A stretch of DNA of 64,000 nucleotides from DATFVJ01 sp963712955 (GCA_963712955.1 CAVQKF010000021.1:1-64000); one strand, 5' to 3'. Positions 21,791 through 31,268 are shown, counted from the stretch's first letter. Translations and numbers: made by a program. The notes: generated from the sequence alone by a model not told the origin.

Positions 21791-23300
21791 CTAGTGGGGC
21801 ATCCGGCGGGCGAGGTCGGCGGGGCAGATCCCGCACGGCAGGGTGGTGGCGAACCCGGCGGCCTGGCTGTAGGTCATCCGGCGCAGCCGGATCTTCGAGG
21901 ACTCGGCGGCGGCCTCGGTCCAGGCGACGGCGCGGGCCAGGTCCTGGCTGCGTGTCACGGTGACCGTGACGAACAGGGAGATCAGGCACACGCCGGCGCC
22001 CGGCGGCTTCCTCGGCGGCGGCCTGCCGGGCGCGGGCCTGGTCGTAGGCGTCCCGGGCGGTTTCGTCGCGGCCCGGTGCGGTGGCGGTAGTGCGCGCGGA
22101 ACGCCGCGGCGTTGACCTCGGCCTCCAGCACCCGGGTGGCCGCGGCGGCCGGGAAGGGCCGGTACTGCAGGGTGACCCGCTTCGGGAACGGGCCGGGGGC
22201 GACCAGGCGGGCGAGGACGTCGGCGGTCACGTTCTGCCGGGGCGCCTCGTGCCAGGCCCAGGTCACCGAGATGCCGCTGTCGTGCCGGTAGTGGTCCGGG
22301 AATTCCTCGGCGCCGACCGGACCTGCGTCGGTCCAGCCGAGACGGGTCCGGGCCGGTCCCGGCGCGGGCCTGCGCAGCGATCCGCAGCGACCTCGCCGCG
22401 CGCGGCCGGGTCGAACGCGGTGCGGATCACCCCGGCGATCTCGGCGGCTTCCAGCCGCCCAGCACGGTGACCCCGCAGGTGCCCAGCGCCGATTCCAGCC
22501 CGATCAGCGCCCGGCCCGCTTCGGCGGCCGCGGCGGTCAGGGTCGCCGGCGCGGCCGGGGACGCTTTCGGGTCGAAGGTCAGGCTGACCCGGGTGTCCAC
22601 GTCGGCGGCCGCACCGGGCGCGGCGGCGACCAGCTCGCCGAGGATCTGCCGGGCGGCGGCGGGCGCGGCTGGGTCGAGTGCGTCGGCGACCGCGTCGGCG
22701 AGGGTGGAGCCGGGCTCGGGCGCGGAGTCCATGGTCACCGTCACCCACTTCAGCGTCGGGCAGGTGCCCGAGGCTGGCCAGCCAGGCACCCCAGTTCGCG
22801 ACCCAGCTGTCGGCGTCGGCCCGGTCCGCCAGCCAGGTCGAGGCGGGGACCACCCGGAGCGTGGCGGTGAGCATGCCGGTCCGGCGGTCCCAGACCAGTC
22901 CGTACCGGCCGCCGTACCCGTCCTCGGCGCGACAGCAGGGACAGCGGCGCGAGCACGCCCGGCAGGGTGGAACGCCGCCGGCATGCTCGGTGACGACGCC
23001 TGCCCGGTATTTGGTGTAGCCGCGCGCGGACGCGAGCTGCCACCAGCGCACGCCGCCGGACCGCCGCGAGGCGCCACCGGCTCACCGCCGATCCGGGCCA
23101 GCGCTACGGCGGCGCCGGCGACGACGCGGCGGGCCCATGTAGAGCAGGGCGGTCACGTCCACGGCGGCGACGAGGATGAGCACCGCCAGGCGGCGGCCAG
23201 CATCGTGAACGTGCCGGCCGGGCCGAGGCCCCACAGGCCGATGCCGCGGCGGCGGCGCCATCCGCCATAGTCACGGGGCCGTTGCCTGGTCAGTGGTCAT
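21791..23300 (-). pseudogene. SCO6880-family type IV secretion membrane protein, apparent frameshifts
   Basis: Begins at ATG 23300, coupled to the upstream gene. The N-terminus reads YGGWRRRRGIGLWGLGPAGT followed by two hydrophobic segments (TFTMLAAALAVLILVAAV and VTALLYMGPP). The body contains RAEDGYGGRYGLVWDRRTGM, SWVANWGAWLASLGHLP, WAWHEAPRQNVTADVLARLV and a final TYSQAAGFATTLPCGICP. I recognise the SCO6880-like family found upstream of virB4 in actinomycete conjugative elements; it is probably the counterpart of the VirB3/PrgI membrane component with a large cytoplasmic part. Breaks are needed near 23280, 23000-23090, 22740, 22450 and 22300. TAG at 21791-21793. Confidence 0.7.
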
Positions 23301-24902
23301 TGCTCGTGCTCCGTCCGGTGGTGGCATGGATCCGCTGCCTTCGGCCGGCCTTGCCGCGCCGCTGGCCAGCCCCGTCGCGGCCATGCCTGCCGGGCCGCGG
23401 CGGCCCCGGCTGCGGCCGCTGCCGCCGAGCGATGCGGCCGCCCGCAGCGGCGCCGCTAGCCTGCTGGGCCTGCGGCGGCGCTGCCGCCCGCTGCCGCGCC
23501 GGACGCGGTCTTGCCGTGGCGCCCGCTGAGCTGCCTGGCGCGGCCCCGGCCGCCGCGGGGCCCTGGGTGCAGCCGCCCGTCGTGGCGCCGGCCGGGGCTC
23601 CCGTATCGCCGGCGGCGGCCGGTCGCCGGACCGGCAGGACCGGCCGCGGCCGGACTGCGACCCGGGCCGCGGCCAGTGCCGGCGGCTGGCCGCGCCCTGT
23701 GGTCCTGCGGGGGGGCCGCCATTCCGGCGAGCCGAGCTGGGCGGACACCATCCGGGCCTGATCAACCGCGGACGCGCCGCCTGCTCCGCCGGCGGAGCCG
23801 CGAACCGCGCCGACGGCGATCGCTCCGCTGACGACGGTGCTCAGGAACCCGCCGCCGACTGGCGCCTCGACGGTGCCGGTGGTCCAGGTGAAGAACTTCA
23901 TCAGCGCCGGCAGGGCGAGCAGGGACAGCAGCAGCATCGCGAACCCCATGAGCGTGGTGCGCGGGTCGTTGCCGCTGCCGATCAGCGCGAAGCAGGTGGC
24001 GTACACCGCGGCAGCGGCCGGCTTGTAGAAGATGAGCGCGAGCATCCAGCCGGTCGTCCGGCTGAACCAGGCCCGGGTCGCCGGGGCCAGCGTCCCGGCC
24101 GCGGCCAGCGGCAGCACACCGGCCAGGACGACCAGGGCCGCCTGGCGGAACAGCATCAGCACCGCCTGGATCTGCGGACAAGATGATCGCCACGATCCCC
24201 AGCACGATCACCACGCCGGGCGCGACACCGGACATCGACAGGACCGCGGTCAGCCGGGCGCCCGAACTGGCCCCCGGTCGCCTGGGCCAGCACCCAGGAC
24301 GACCAGGCGTCACCCGCCCTGAGCAGCATCGACGGGCAGCAGCACCCCGACGGCCGAGGTGGCGGCGATGATCGCCAGCCCGGAACCGACGTTGATCAGC
24401 GGGTTAGCCTTCCGGGTCAGGGCGATCTTCCCCGCCGCGGCGAGCATGGCCAGCACCGCGACGGCCACCGTGATCGGCAGCAGCCAGCGTTGCAGGCTCC
24501 CGACCGCCGGCTCGGCGGCCAGGTCTGGCGACGGGACAGTGACCCACCACGAGACGGTGTCGGAGACCACCCACACCAGCCCGGACTGGATCGCGCTGGC
24601 GAGGCCGCTGACCACGCCGCCGGTCACCGATCCGGCCGCCTGGCTGACCACGAGACCGGTCGATGCAGGCGGGGTCTACCAGGGTTGGGCAGGCCACTGC
24701 GGCTCACCCTCCTCCGCCGTGGTTGCGGCTGCTCCCCTGGACGCGGCGGCAGGATCAGCGGCGGCGCGGCATCCGGCCGCCGCGGCGGATCGGTTCGGGC
24801 GGTCCGGCGAGCCGACGGCCCTGGCCACCCGGCCTCCGGGCGGCAGCGGCGATGGCGGCAGCTGCTGGAACAGCTGGACGGCCGGGACTGGCCGTGGGTC
24901 AC
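23290..24902 (-). pseudogene. VirB6/TrbL-like polytopic membrane protein, apparent frameshifts
   Basis: GTG 24902 overlaps the stop of the superinfection-immunity gene (GTGA). After a low-complexity N-terminus come at least six hydrophobic helices, including LPITVAVAVLAMLAAAGKIA, SGLAIIAATSAVGVLLP, PGVVIVLGIVAIILS, ALVVLAGVLPLAAAGTLAP and TTLMGFAMLLLSLLALPALM. The C-terminal 150 residues are rich in Ala, Gly, Pro and Arg. Topology and position, between the immunity protein and SCO6880/VirB4, fit the channel-forming VirB6/TrbL subunit of the mating system; sequence similarity is not strong enough to prove it. Breaks are needed near 24650, 24310 and 24190. Confidence 0.65.
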
Positions 24903-25096
24903 GCGGAGCGCAGGGACAGCGCTAACGCCACCACCCAGCCGGCCAGCGTCCAGCCCAGCAGGATGTTGATCACGGCGATCACGCCGAGATCGGGCACATG
25001 CCGGGCCCAGCCCAGCAGCACGGGCAGCAGGTACAGCCCGATGAGCGCCGCGGTGATCCCGCTGAGCACCACGGTGGCGATGAACGATCCGATCAT
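24899..25096 (-). CDS. Superinfection immunity (T4-Imm-like) membrane protein
   Basis: Intact 65-residue protein with two transmembrane helices: ATVVLSGITAALIGLYLLPV and GVIAVINILLGWTLAGWVVA. The second helix carries the family signature N-x-x-L-G-W-T-x-x-G-W-V-x-A of the superinfection immunity family named after phage T4 Imm, which blocks DNA entry of a second phage at the cell membrane. A purine-rich ribosome binding site (AAAGGACG) precedes ATG 25096. It is embedded inside the type IV secretion operon, 4 bases overlapping the VirB6-like gene, so it may act in entry exclusion of related elements (inference). Confidence 0.8.
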   Translation of the reverse strand: MIGSFIATVVLSGITAALIGLYLLPVLLGWARHVPDLGVIAVINILLGWTLAGWVVALALSLRSA

Positions 25097-25112
25097 GGAG
25101 ACGTCCTTTCGG

Positions 25113-25885
25113 TCATGGCTGGCCAGGGAAGAGGGAGTAACCCCGGAGTGAGGTCACGGGTGCCGCGGAGTTGCCCCAGTCGCCGCCGGGCGGCGCGATC
25201 ACCCGCCAGTCGCCGCCGATCCACTGCGCCTCGATCCGGGTCACCGCGCGGACGGTGCTGCCCTGCGGGCCGGGCCCGGCGCTGACGATGTCCACCGTCG
25301 CGTCGGCCGGGGTGTAGGCGACCCAGCGGAACGCCTGCTCGGTGACGTATGCGCGGCCGAGCGGCTGACCGCCGGTCACCCCGGCGGCCCGGGCTTCCTG
25401 CCCGTAGCTGGCCTGGCAGGCGGCCAGCAGGGCGCCCGTGCCTAGGCCGGTTACCTGGTCGCGGATCGTCGGGCCGAAGATGCCCGGCCCCCACTGCGCG
25501 TTCGCGCGGACGCCGATGTTCACCGCCGCGATCAGCGCGCCCAGCCGGGGTATCGGCGAAACCCCACGCCAGGCCGCTGCGCATGGTGGTGTGGTCCCGC
25601 GGCCGGCGAGGCCGGCAGCTCCACCCCGTGGAAGTCAGTCCACCGCAAGCCCGGTGATGCCGGGACGGAAGCGATGCGGGTGCGGCTGGTGGCTGTGAAG
25701 CCTTCGACGCGCTGGCGGTGCGAGGCCGCGCCGGCGCGAGCGGGCCCGGTGCCGTGCGGCGCATGGGGCGGGCTTGCGTCAGCCAGTCAAGCCGGCCACC
25801 GCGACCACGGCCAGCGCCACCCCGACGAGCAGGCAGCGACGACGGCCGGTGCCGGAGTCCGCCGCGAGAAGCCGGAGTCAGCCAT
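25113..25885 (-). pseudogene. Conserved exported protein of the conjugation operon, apparent frameshifts
   Basis: ATG 25885 is followed by an Arg-rich stretch and a hydrophobic segment RCLLVGVALAVVAVAGLTG (frame change within), a signal peptide or membrane anchor. The C-terminal domain is intact from about 25523: NIGVRANAQWGPGIFGPTIR, RAYVTEQAFRWVAYTPADAT and WIGGDWRVIAPPGGDWGNSA. This pattern, with a strand-rich C-terminal half ending WRV-APPGGDW, is shared by an unnamed family in actinomycete elements and could be a VirB8/NTF2-like component. Stop at 25113-25115. Function inferred only from context. Confidence 0.6.
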
Positions 25886-25890
25886 GGCCA

Positions 25891-26194
25891 TCACCGGAGG
25901 AAGACGCCGACGATGGAGGCGGCGACCGCGGCGAGGCTCAGGCCACCCAGGACCCAGGGCACCCCGGTCGCGCCGTCAGCAGCGAAGGTGGCCCGGTTCC
26001 GGTGGCCGATGGCCATCTTGCCGGCGCAGATGAGCAGCCCGGCGACGCCGCAGACCAGCACCCCCCACTTACCCCAGGCGATGATCGTGGTCACCGGCTG
26101 GGTCAGCCCGGGGGGTGCCTGCGGCGCCGGGTTCGGCGGGCCGGCCCGCCCTGGGCCAGCAGCCGGCCATGACCGGCCGCGGCCAGGTCAGCAT
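25891..26194 (-). pseudogene. VirB2-like small membrane protein (candidate pilin), one apparent frameshift
   Basis: The C-terminal 67 residues are in one frame: two hydrophobic helices, WGVLVCGVAGLLICAGKMA and WVLGGLSLAAVAASIVGVFL, separated by a short basic/polar loop (IGHRNRATFAADG). Size, two-helix layout and position at the head of the operon match VirB2/TrbC-type pilins. ATG 26194 lies just upstream of the DUF6668-like stop, and the frame breaks at a run of six G (26111-26116 on the plus strand). A shorter protein from GTG 26094 is also possible. Confidence 0.55.
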
Positions 26195-26861
26195 GTGCAC
26201 TGCGGATGATAGGCATCGTCCGGGGGCTCCTCACGGTTGTCGTCAGTGATCGCGTGCCGGCGCGGGCCGAGCGCCGCGCCTGGATCTCGGCGATCGCCCG
26301 CTGGCCTTACGGGGCAGGTCCACCCCGGCCGGGCTGGCGGCGGCCCGCAGCGAGCGCACGAACGGGACCCGCACGATGACCGGGACGCGGCCAGCCAGCA
26401 GCGGCGAACCGGTAGGTGGCCTCGGCGGGCTCGGGCAGCCCATCGCTGACCACGGCGAGCACATCGACCCGGACGCCTTGCCAGATCAGCGCGTTGACCG
26501 CGGTGGCCTGGCCTGCGGAGGGGACGGTGTTCCGCACGGCGAGCACCAGCGGCCTGCCTCCGGTGCTGAACGCCGGGCCGTCCCGCCTGGGACCGCGCGC
26601 ACCATGCCGACGTCCCAGGCAGGCTGCAGCCAGCATGGCGAGCGTCGAGGTACCCAGCCCCGCCATGAGCCCCAGCCACGACGACCTCCCCCGCGGACCA
26701 GGCCCGCCCGGGTCGGACCGCTGCCTGGCCGTGGCCGGGCAGGCCCGCAGCTGGCGTCACGTCCCGAACGTCCTGCCGCTTGTGCCCGGCCGGCCTGGTG
26801 CGGGCAGCACACGGCCATGCGGCGTGAGTGCTGCCACCCGTCGCACCTGATCCATCCGCAT
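26188..26861 (-). pseudogene. ParA/MinD-like P-loop protein (DUF6668-like), apparent frameshifts
   Basis: Reconstructed: GAHGGAGTSTLAMLAAACL, a Walker-A-like loop without the usual first Lys, then RPLVLAVRNTVPSAGQATAV and NALIWQGVRVDVLAVVSDGL, PEPAEATYRFAAAAGRVPVI and VRVPFVRSLRAAASP. The GAHGGAGxSTL loop is characteristic of a small ATPase-like family encoded first in actinomycete type IV secretion operons. It may position the transfer machinery, by analogy with ParA/MinD, which is inference. ATG 26861 is preceded by an operator-like inverted repeat. Breaks are needed near 26680, 26610, 26400 and 26300. Confidence 0.55.
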
Positions 26862-27004
26862 TGGATGAAGTAGTTGAGATTGATGTCATATCAATCTGAG
26901 TTGACGTACACGAGGAGTGTATGCCTACTCTGGTTCTGCTGTCAACTTAAATCAAACGATTGATCAGATCGAGGTGATCGAATGGTCCCGAGTGCCCGTC
27001 AGCG
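26862..27004. promoter_or_regulatory. Divergent control region of the transfer operons
   Basis: AT-rich gap between the minus-strand transfer operon and the plus-strand VirB8-like gene. A perfect inverted repeat AGATTGAT (26877-26884) / ATCAATCT (26890-26897) with a 5-base spacer lies 16 bases before the operon start, where a bound repressor would block initiation. The hexamer AGTTGA occurs at 26872 and 26899, and TCAACTTAA at 26942-26950 (shared with 17636). The candidate ligands are the small HTH proteins at 28.6-29.1 kb, which is inference. Confidence 0.5.
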
Positions 27005-27581
27005 ATGCTGCGCTGGCAGCCGGTGCGCCGTCGCCGGACTGGTGGCTCGGGACTCAGCGCGCACCGCGTCGTCGGTGCGCCAGCCAGCTCCCGGTTGCCC
27101 GTTCACCCCTGCGCTGGCGGCAGCGCGAGGCATCCTCGGATCGCACCGCGCGCCTCGGCACCGGATTCTCGCGACGGCCCTCCGGCTGCGGTGCCGCCGG
27201 ACTTCGCCCGGCCTGCCTCGGTGGCGGCCGCGTTCTTCACCGCCTGGGCCAGCATCGACCACCCGGGACAACCCGGACGCGACCTGGACCGCTGCGCGGA
27301 CCTGGTCACCCCTGCCCTCAAACGCCAGCTCGCCGTCGGCCAGACCGCCCCGGCGGCATGGCGGGCCATGCGCGCCGAGCACTGGTCAGCGTGGTCCACG
27401 TCCAGGCAGTCACCCACCCCGCTGGGGCTCCGCCGCCGCTGCCCGGCCTGGTGTTACCTGCGCGTCTACGCCCAGCGGGTGACCACTACCTCCGCCGGGC
27501 GGACGGTGACCAGCGACGGCATCACCGTGCAACTCGCCCCGTCGCGGGCGATGGCTCGTGGCCCGCCTGCTCTTCTACTGA
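27005..27581 (+). pseudogene. VirB8/TcpC-like conjugation protein, apparent frameshifts
   Basis: Candidate start ATG 27005 (MLRWQPVRRRRTGG), a basic cytoplasmic tail. The body DFARPASVAAAFFTAWASID, PGRDLDRCADLVTPALKRQL and WRAMRAEHW reads in one frame; YLRVYAQRVTTTSAGRTVTS returns after a two-shift gap (27390-27450). The natural ending RWLVARLLFY with TGA at 27579-27581 is in another frame. This resembles NTF2-fold VirB8/TcpC-type proteins with a short N-terminal tail, encoded next to the transglycosylase in similar elements. No membrane helix could be confirmed in the disturbed N-terminal part. Confidence 0.5.
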
Positions 27582-27593
27582 CCGGAGCGTTCC

Positions 27594-28525
27594 GTGCCGA
27601 AAGCCGTAGCCGCCGCAGTGAGCCTGATCGCGCGCTCCCGCTTCTCGTGGTGGTTGTCTTTGCCGCCAGCCCGGCTACCCCGGCGCAGGCCGGCGACGCC
27701 GGGCTCGGCGGAACCCCCAGCTCCTTAGCCAGGACAGGACATCCCCGCCGGACTACCTCTCCTGGTACATGAGCGCCGCGCAGACCTGCCCCGGCCTGCC
27801 CTGGTCTGTTCTCGCTGGCATCGGCAAGGTCGAAAGCGACCACGGGCGGGCCAACCTCCCCGGCGTCCGGTCCGGCAGCAACAGCGCCGGAGCGGAAGGC
27901 CCGATGCAGCTGCTGCCCGCCACGTTCGCCGAGTACGCCGTCAACGCTGACCCCGGCCAGCCGCTGACGCCCTTACGACCCGGCTGACGCGATCTACACC
28001 GCGGCGCGGATGCTCTGCGCCAACGGTGCCCGCGGCGGCAGCGGCGCCGGGATCGAGCAGGCCGTCTTCGCCTACAACCACGCCGACTGGTACGTCTCCG
28101 AGGTGATGGCCTGGGCTGGCCGCTACGCGGCCCCGTCCGCAAGTGGGGCCGCGGCCACGGCGATCGCGTTCGCCGAAGCGCAACTCGGCAAGCCGTATTG
28201 CTGGGGCGGCCAAGGCCCCAGCTGTTTCGACTGCAGCGGCCTGGTCTTCGCCGCCTACGCCGCCGGCGGCATCCACATCGCCCGCACCACTTACCAGTGG
28301 CAGCAAGACGGCCCGCAGATCCCTCTTTCCCAGATCCAGCCCGGCGACCTGCTCTTCTCCGCCGGCTCCGACGGCACACCCACGAACCCCGGCCACGTCG
28401 TCATGTACCTCGGCAACGGCCAGGTCATCCAGGCGCCCCAGACCGGTGAAGACGTCCAGATCGACCAGCTGGCCCTGTCCACTGTCGTGGTTGCCACGCG
28501 GCCCGCGGCACTCTCCCGCCAATGA
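27594..28525 (+). pseudogene. VirB1-like lytic transglycosylase / NlpC-P60 peptidase, apparent frameshifts near the N-terminus
   Basis: GTG 27594, 8 bases after GGAG. A signal peptide is visible as RALPLLVVVVFAASPATPAQ. The transglycosylase domain carries catalytic Glu in LAGIGKVESDHGRANLP and GAEGPMQLLPATFAEYAVNA. The C-terminal C40 domain has the catalytic Cys in CFDCSGLVFAAYAAGG and the His in PGHVVMYLGNGQVIQAP; the segment from 28010 to the stop is intact. Such two-domain enzymes cut glycan strands and stem peptides to open the wall for the mating channel. Frame breaks lie near 27630, 27725 and 27970. Confidence 0.8.
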
Positions 28526-28574
28526 CCCCGCGACCGGGGCTGGCCAGAACCGGCATCGGCAAGGAGACGAACCT

Positions 28575-28834
28575 ATGACCACCTGGACACCAGATGCGAT
28601 CCAGGCGCTCGGCCCGACAACCGACCTGCCCACCCTCGGGTCGATCGTCGGCTGCTCCCGCTGGAAGGCCTACCAGATGGCACGCACCGGCGAATGGGAC
28701 AAGGCCGCGTCAAGATCGTCCGGCTCGGCTCGAAATACCGGGTCATCGTGGCGTCGATCCTCGACGTGCTCGGATACCTGAACGCACCGTCCGCAGGGAC
28801 CGGCACCCACCCGAACGCGGTCCCCAAGGGCTGA
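28575..28834 (+). pseudogene. Small helix-turn-helix protein of the excision/control region, one apparent frameshift
   Basis: ATG 28575, 8 bases after AAGGAG. TTDLPTLGSIVGCSRWKAYQ and MARTGEWDKA form a helix-turn-helix like that of DNA-binding excisionase-type proteins of actinomycete elements; after a shift near 28705 the protein continues KIVRLGSKYRVIVASILDVL and ends at TGA 28832-28834. It probably binds DNA near the integrase or transfer promoters. Confidence 0.6.
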
Positions 28835-28916
28835 AACACCCGAATGGCTCCCGGCATCCGGCCCAATGTGAACGGAGGATGCTGCGAGCTGGCCGCCGTG
28901 AGGAGGTGGGGAACCG

Positions 28917-29087
28917 TTGCAGGCCTATACCGTCGAACAAGTGGCGGAGATCCTCAACGTAGGCCGTGACAAGGTGTACTTCCTGCTCAGGACCGGCCAG
29001 CTACGGAGCATCAAGATCGGGAAACTGCGCAGGATCACCGACGAGCATCTCGCCGAGTTCATCGCATCGCTCGAAGAAGTCAATTAG
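28917..29087 (+). CDS. xis: Excisionase-family DNA-binding protein
   Basis: Intact, 56 residues, starting at TTG 28917, which has AGGAGG about 10 bases upstream. The sequence YTVEQVAEILNVGRDKVYFL followed by GQLRSIKIGKLRRITDEHL is a classic MerR-like winged helix of the excisionase (Xis) type. Xis bends attachment-site DNA so that the integrase excises rather than integrates. It lies 294 bases upstream of the integrase in the same orientation. The unusual TTG start is chosen because no ATG or GTG exists before the HTH. Confidence 0.8.
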   Translation: MQAYTVEQVAEILNVGRDKVYFLLRTGQLRSIKIGKLRRITDEHLAEFIASLEEVN

Positions 29088-29380
29088 CTACAATCTGCCG
29101 TCACCGCATCTGGTACATTTCCGGCAGATCTCAGTGCGGCCCGGCTCGGGCATGTGAGGCACGCCAGCACGCTCCCTTCAGCTTGCTGGTGCCCAGGAGC
29201 ACGGAGCAAGCTCACCTACATCGCCAGGAAGAGAAGAACGTGACGGGCGCCCGCCGCCCAATCTCGCCGTTGCACACCACGGCCGGGGCGGCAGCCGCTA
29301 GCCACCATGAGCCTGGCTGTACACCTCAACGGCAGGCCATGGCACGCAGGTTTCACGTCAGCTATGGAAGGAGGGATCAA
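29088..29380 (+). other. Untranslated region between excisionase and integrase
   Basis: No gene recognised in 293 bases. It contains an imperfect hairpin around 29170-29210 (AGCTTGCT versus AGCAAGCT) and, at its end, the strong ribosome binding site AAGGAGG (29368-29374) 6 bases before the integrase GTG. Excisionase or integrase arm sites are likely here but not identifiable by eye. Confidence 0.4.
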
Positions 29381-30537
29381 GTGAAGATCATAATCGGAAA
29401 ATATGAAGCGACCATATACCCCGAAGGAGGCGGGTACACCGGCGCCATCAGCCTCGGGTCTGATGCCGCTGGCAAGCGCATACGGGTCAAGCGCAAGGGC
29501 AGGACCAAGGTACAGGTCAAAGACAAGCTGCGAGAGGCGGCCGAGGACTTAGAAGCCGGAATCAAGACCGACGACAAATACACGGTTAAACACGCGGTGA
29601 ACGACTTCCTCGACCAGGGGATGAAAGGCAAAGCGAGAGGAACGGCCGCAACTACCGCTCGCTCGCGGACAACAACCTGATTCCCCAGATCGGTGCGGCG
29701 AAGCTCAAGGAGCTGACGGCCGACGACCTGGACAAATGGATGGACGAACGGGCCGGGGAGCTGTCCACGCGCTCGCTTCGCCTCATCCACCAGATCCTGG
29801 AGCGCGCGATCCGCCACGCGCAGGCACGTGACAAGGTCAGGCGTAACGTCGCAAGCCTCATCAACGTCCCCGAAGGCCAGGAGGGACACCCGTCAACGGC
29901 GATGACACTGGAACAGGCCATCAAGCTCCTCGAAACCGTGGAGCCGGGGAGCGGCTTCCGGCTCTTCGCCTACGTCGTCGTCTCCCTGCTGGCCGGTGTC
30001 CGCACCGAGGAAGCGCGGGCGCTCACCTGGGCCGAGGTCGACCTCGACGCGGGCACGGTCGCCGTGTACCGGTCCGTGCGCGCCAAGGGCGACACCAAGA
30101 CCCGCAGATCCAGGCGCGTGCTCAAGCTGCCCAAAAAGGCCGTGGAGGCACTCAGGGAACACCGCAAGCGCCAGGCGGCCGAACGGCTCCGCGCCGGAGA
30201 AGTGTGGCACGACCACGATCTGGTGTTCTGCCGCGAGGACGGCACGCCGCTGGATCGCTGGCACGTGCGCCGCGAGTTCTCCAAGATCACCAAGGCGGCG
30301 GGGCTCGGCGAGGACTGGACACCCCGCGAGCTGCGCCACTCGTTCGTGTCGATCCTCAGCACCAACGGCGTCCCCATCGAGGACATCAGCGACCTGATGG
30401 GCCACAGCGGCACATCCGTCACCGAAACCGTCTACCGGCACGAGATCAGGCCCGCGCTCACGACAGGCGCCACGGCCATGAACAAGATCCTCAAGAAGAA
30501 GCCGAAGAAGCAGACCAAGGCAACGAGGTCAGCGTAA
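29381..30537 (+). pseudogene. int: Tyrosine recombinase (element integrase), one apparent frameshift
   Basis: GTG 29381 with AAGGAGG 6 bases upstream. The arm-binding N-terminus (VKIIIGKYEATIYPEGGGYT) is followed by a core-binding domain, broken by one base near 29640 (TYRSLADNNLIPQIG continues in the next frame). The catalytic domain is intact: Arg in AGVRTEEARALTW, RELRHSFVSIL (Arg of the HxxR box, first His replaced by Arg), GHSG and the nucleophile Tyr in VYRHEIRP. About 385 residues if repaired. It should catalyse integration at, and with Xis excision from, the tRNA-Pro gene lying 95 bases downstream. Basic C-terminal tail KKKPKKQTK. Confidence 0.85.
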
Positions 30538-30631
30538 CCTCTATCCGCAGTGGCTCCCCGTTTGGCTCCCAAAAATCGAAAAGGGGCTCCGGACGGAATC
30601 CGAAACCCCCTTCTGACCTGCAACTTCCCGG
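30538..30631. terminator. Possible bidirectional terminator and attachment-site flank
   Basis: Between the integrase stop and the tRNA 3' end, AAAAGGGG (from about 30579) can pair with CCCCCTT (about 30606-30612), with an inner CGGA/TCCG pairing. It could end transcription of int and of the tRNA. No T-run follows. Confidence 0.35.
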
Positions 30632-30705
30632 TCGGGACGGCGGGATTTGAACCCGCGACCCCTTGACCCCCAGTCAAGTGCCCTACCAAGCTGGGCCACG
30701 TCCCG
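30632..30705 (-). tRNA. tRNA-Pro (anticodon GGG)
   Basis: Minus strand folds into a full cloverleaf: acceptor CGGGACG (30705-30699) with CGTCCCG (30639-30633), D arm GCCC/GGGC, anticodon arm CTTGA / TCAAG around the loop CTGGGGG (anticodon GGG), T arm GCGGG-TTCAAAT-CCCGC, discriminator A at 30632. CCA is not encoded. The 3' end faces the integrase and is the probable attachment site. Confidence 0.95.
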
Positions 30706-30859
30706 GTGCGGGGCGGCTTGCCATGACGCGGACTCGCCGCGTCTCGGTACCGCCTGGCACGCCCGATCTAACGGGTTCCCCTACCTTAGCGCAGCGACCG
30801 CGCATTGCGGATCCACCAGGCTGACGCGCCCGGCCTGACGCCCGCAGGCTGGGCCGGAG

Positions 30860-31210
30860 TTGCCGCGAGACGGCACGCCTCCGGCTTGACGTCACCGATG
30901 CCGGCCAGATCCACGCCGCCGTCCAGGCCGTGACCGAGCACGCAGGCGACACGAGTATGGCCGGCCTCGTGAACAAACGCGGGTATCGGGATGTTCTGGC
31001 CGCTCGAGCTGATCCCCCGACCTGATCCCCCCGGCCAGCTCCGCCGGCAGCTCGAAGGTCAACGTCGTCGGCCAGCTTGCCGTCACCCAGGCCTTCTTGC
31101 CGCTGCTCAGGCAGGCACAGGGCCGCCTTGTCATGATCGGGCCGATCGGGAGCCTGATCACGATGCCATTCATGGACCGGGCCCGGCCACCGCGTCCCAG
31201 CAGTGACGAG
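30860..31210 (+). pseudogene. Short-chain dehydrogenase/reductase remnant
   Basis: Read over three frames, this stretch gives an internal piece of an SDR protein: LDVTDAGQIHAAVQAVTEHA, GLVN (the NNAG region, broken), a segment resembling PLELIP, then VNVVGQLAVTQAFLPLLRQA and GRLVMIGPIGSLITMPF. The N-terminal GxxxGxG nucleotide loop and the C-terminal YxxxK catalytic pair are absent, so it is truncated at both ends and frame-broken. It lies on the chromosomal side of the tRNA, so it is a decayed resident gene rather than cargo. Confidence 0.65.
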
Positions 31211-31268
31211 CGGCAGGGTGGAATATTGAATACCGCATGCCAGGGCGGCACCGCTAACCTGATGACCC

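Larger units (their letters stand above)
7310..30632. mobile_element. Integrative and conjugative element with type IV secretion genes, inserted at tRNA-Pro
   Basis: The coherent set is integrase, excisionase, VirB1, VirB8-like, VirB2-like, VirB6-like, SCO6880, VirB4, VirD4, DUF4913, DUF6668-like, superinfection immunity protein, methyltransferase/helicase and HNH nuclease. The right end is the 3' end of tRNA-Pro, next to int. The left end is not visible: I found no second copy of the tRNA 3' sequence in the window, so the left coordinate given is only the first gene that looks element-linked, and the regulators at 1-6.9 kb may also belong. No relaxase, FtsK-like TraB or replication initiator was recognised. 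Confidence 0.7.
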
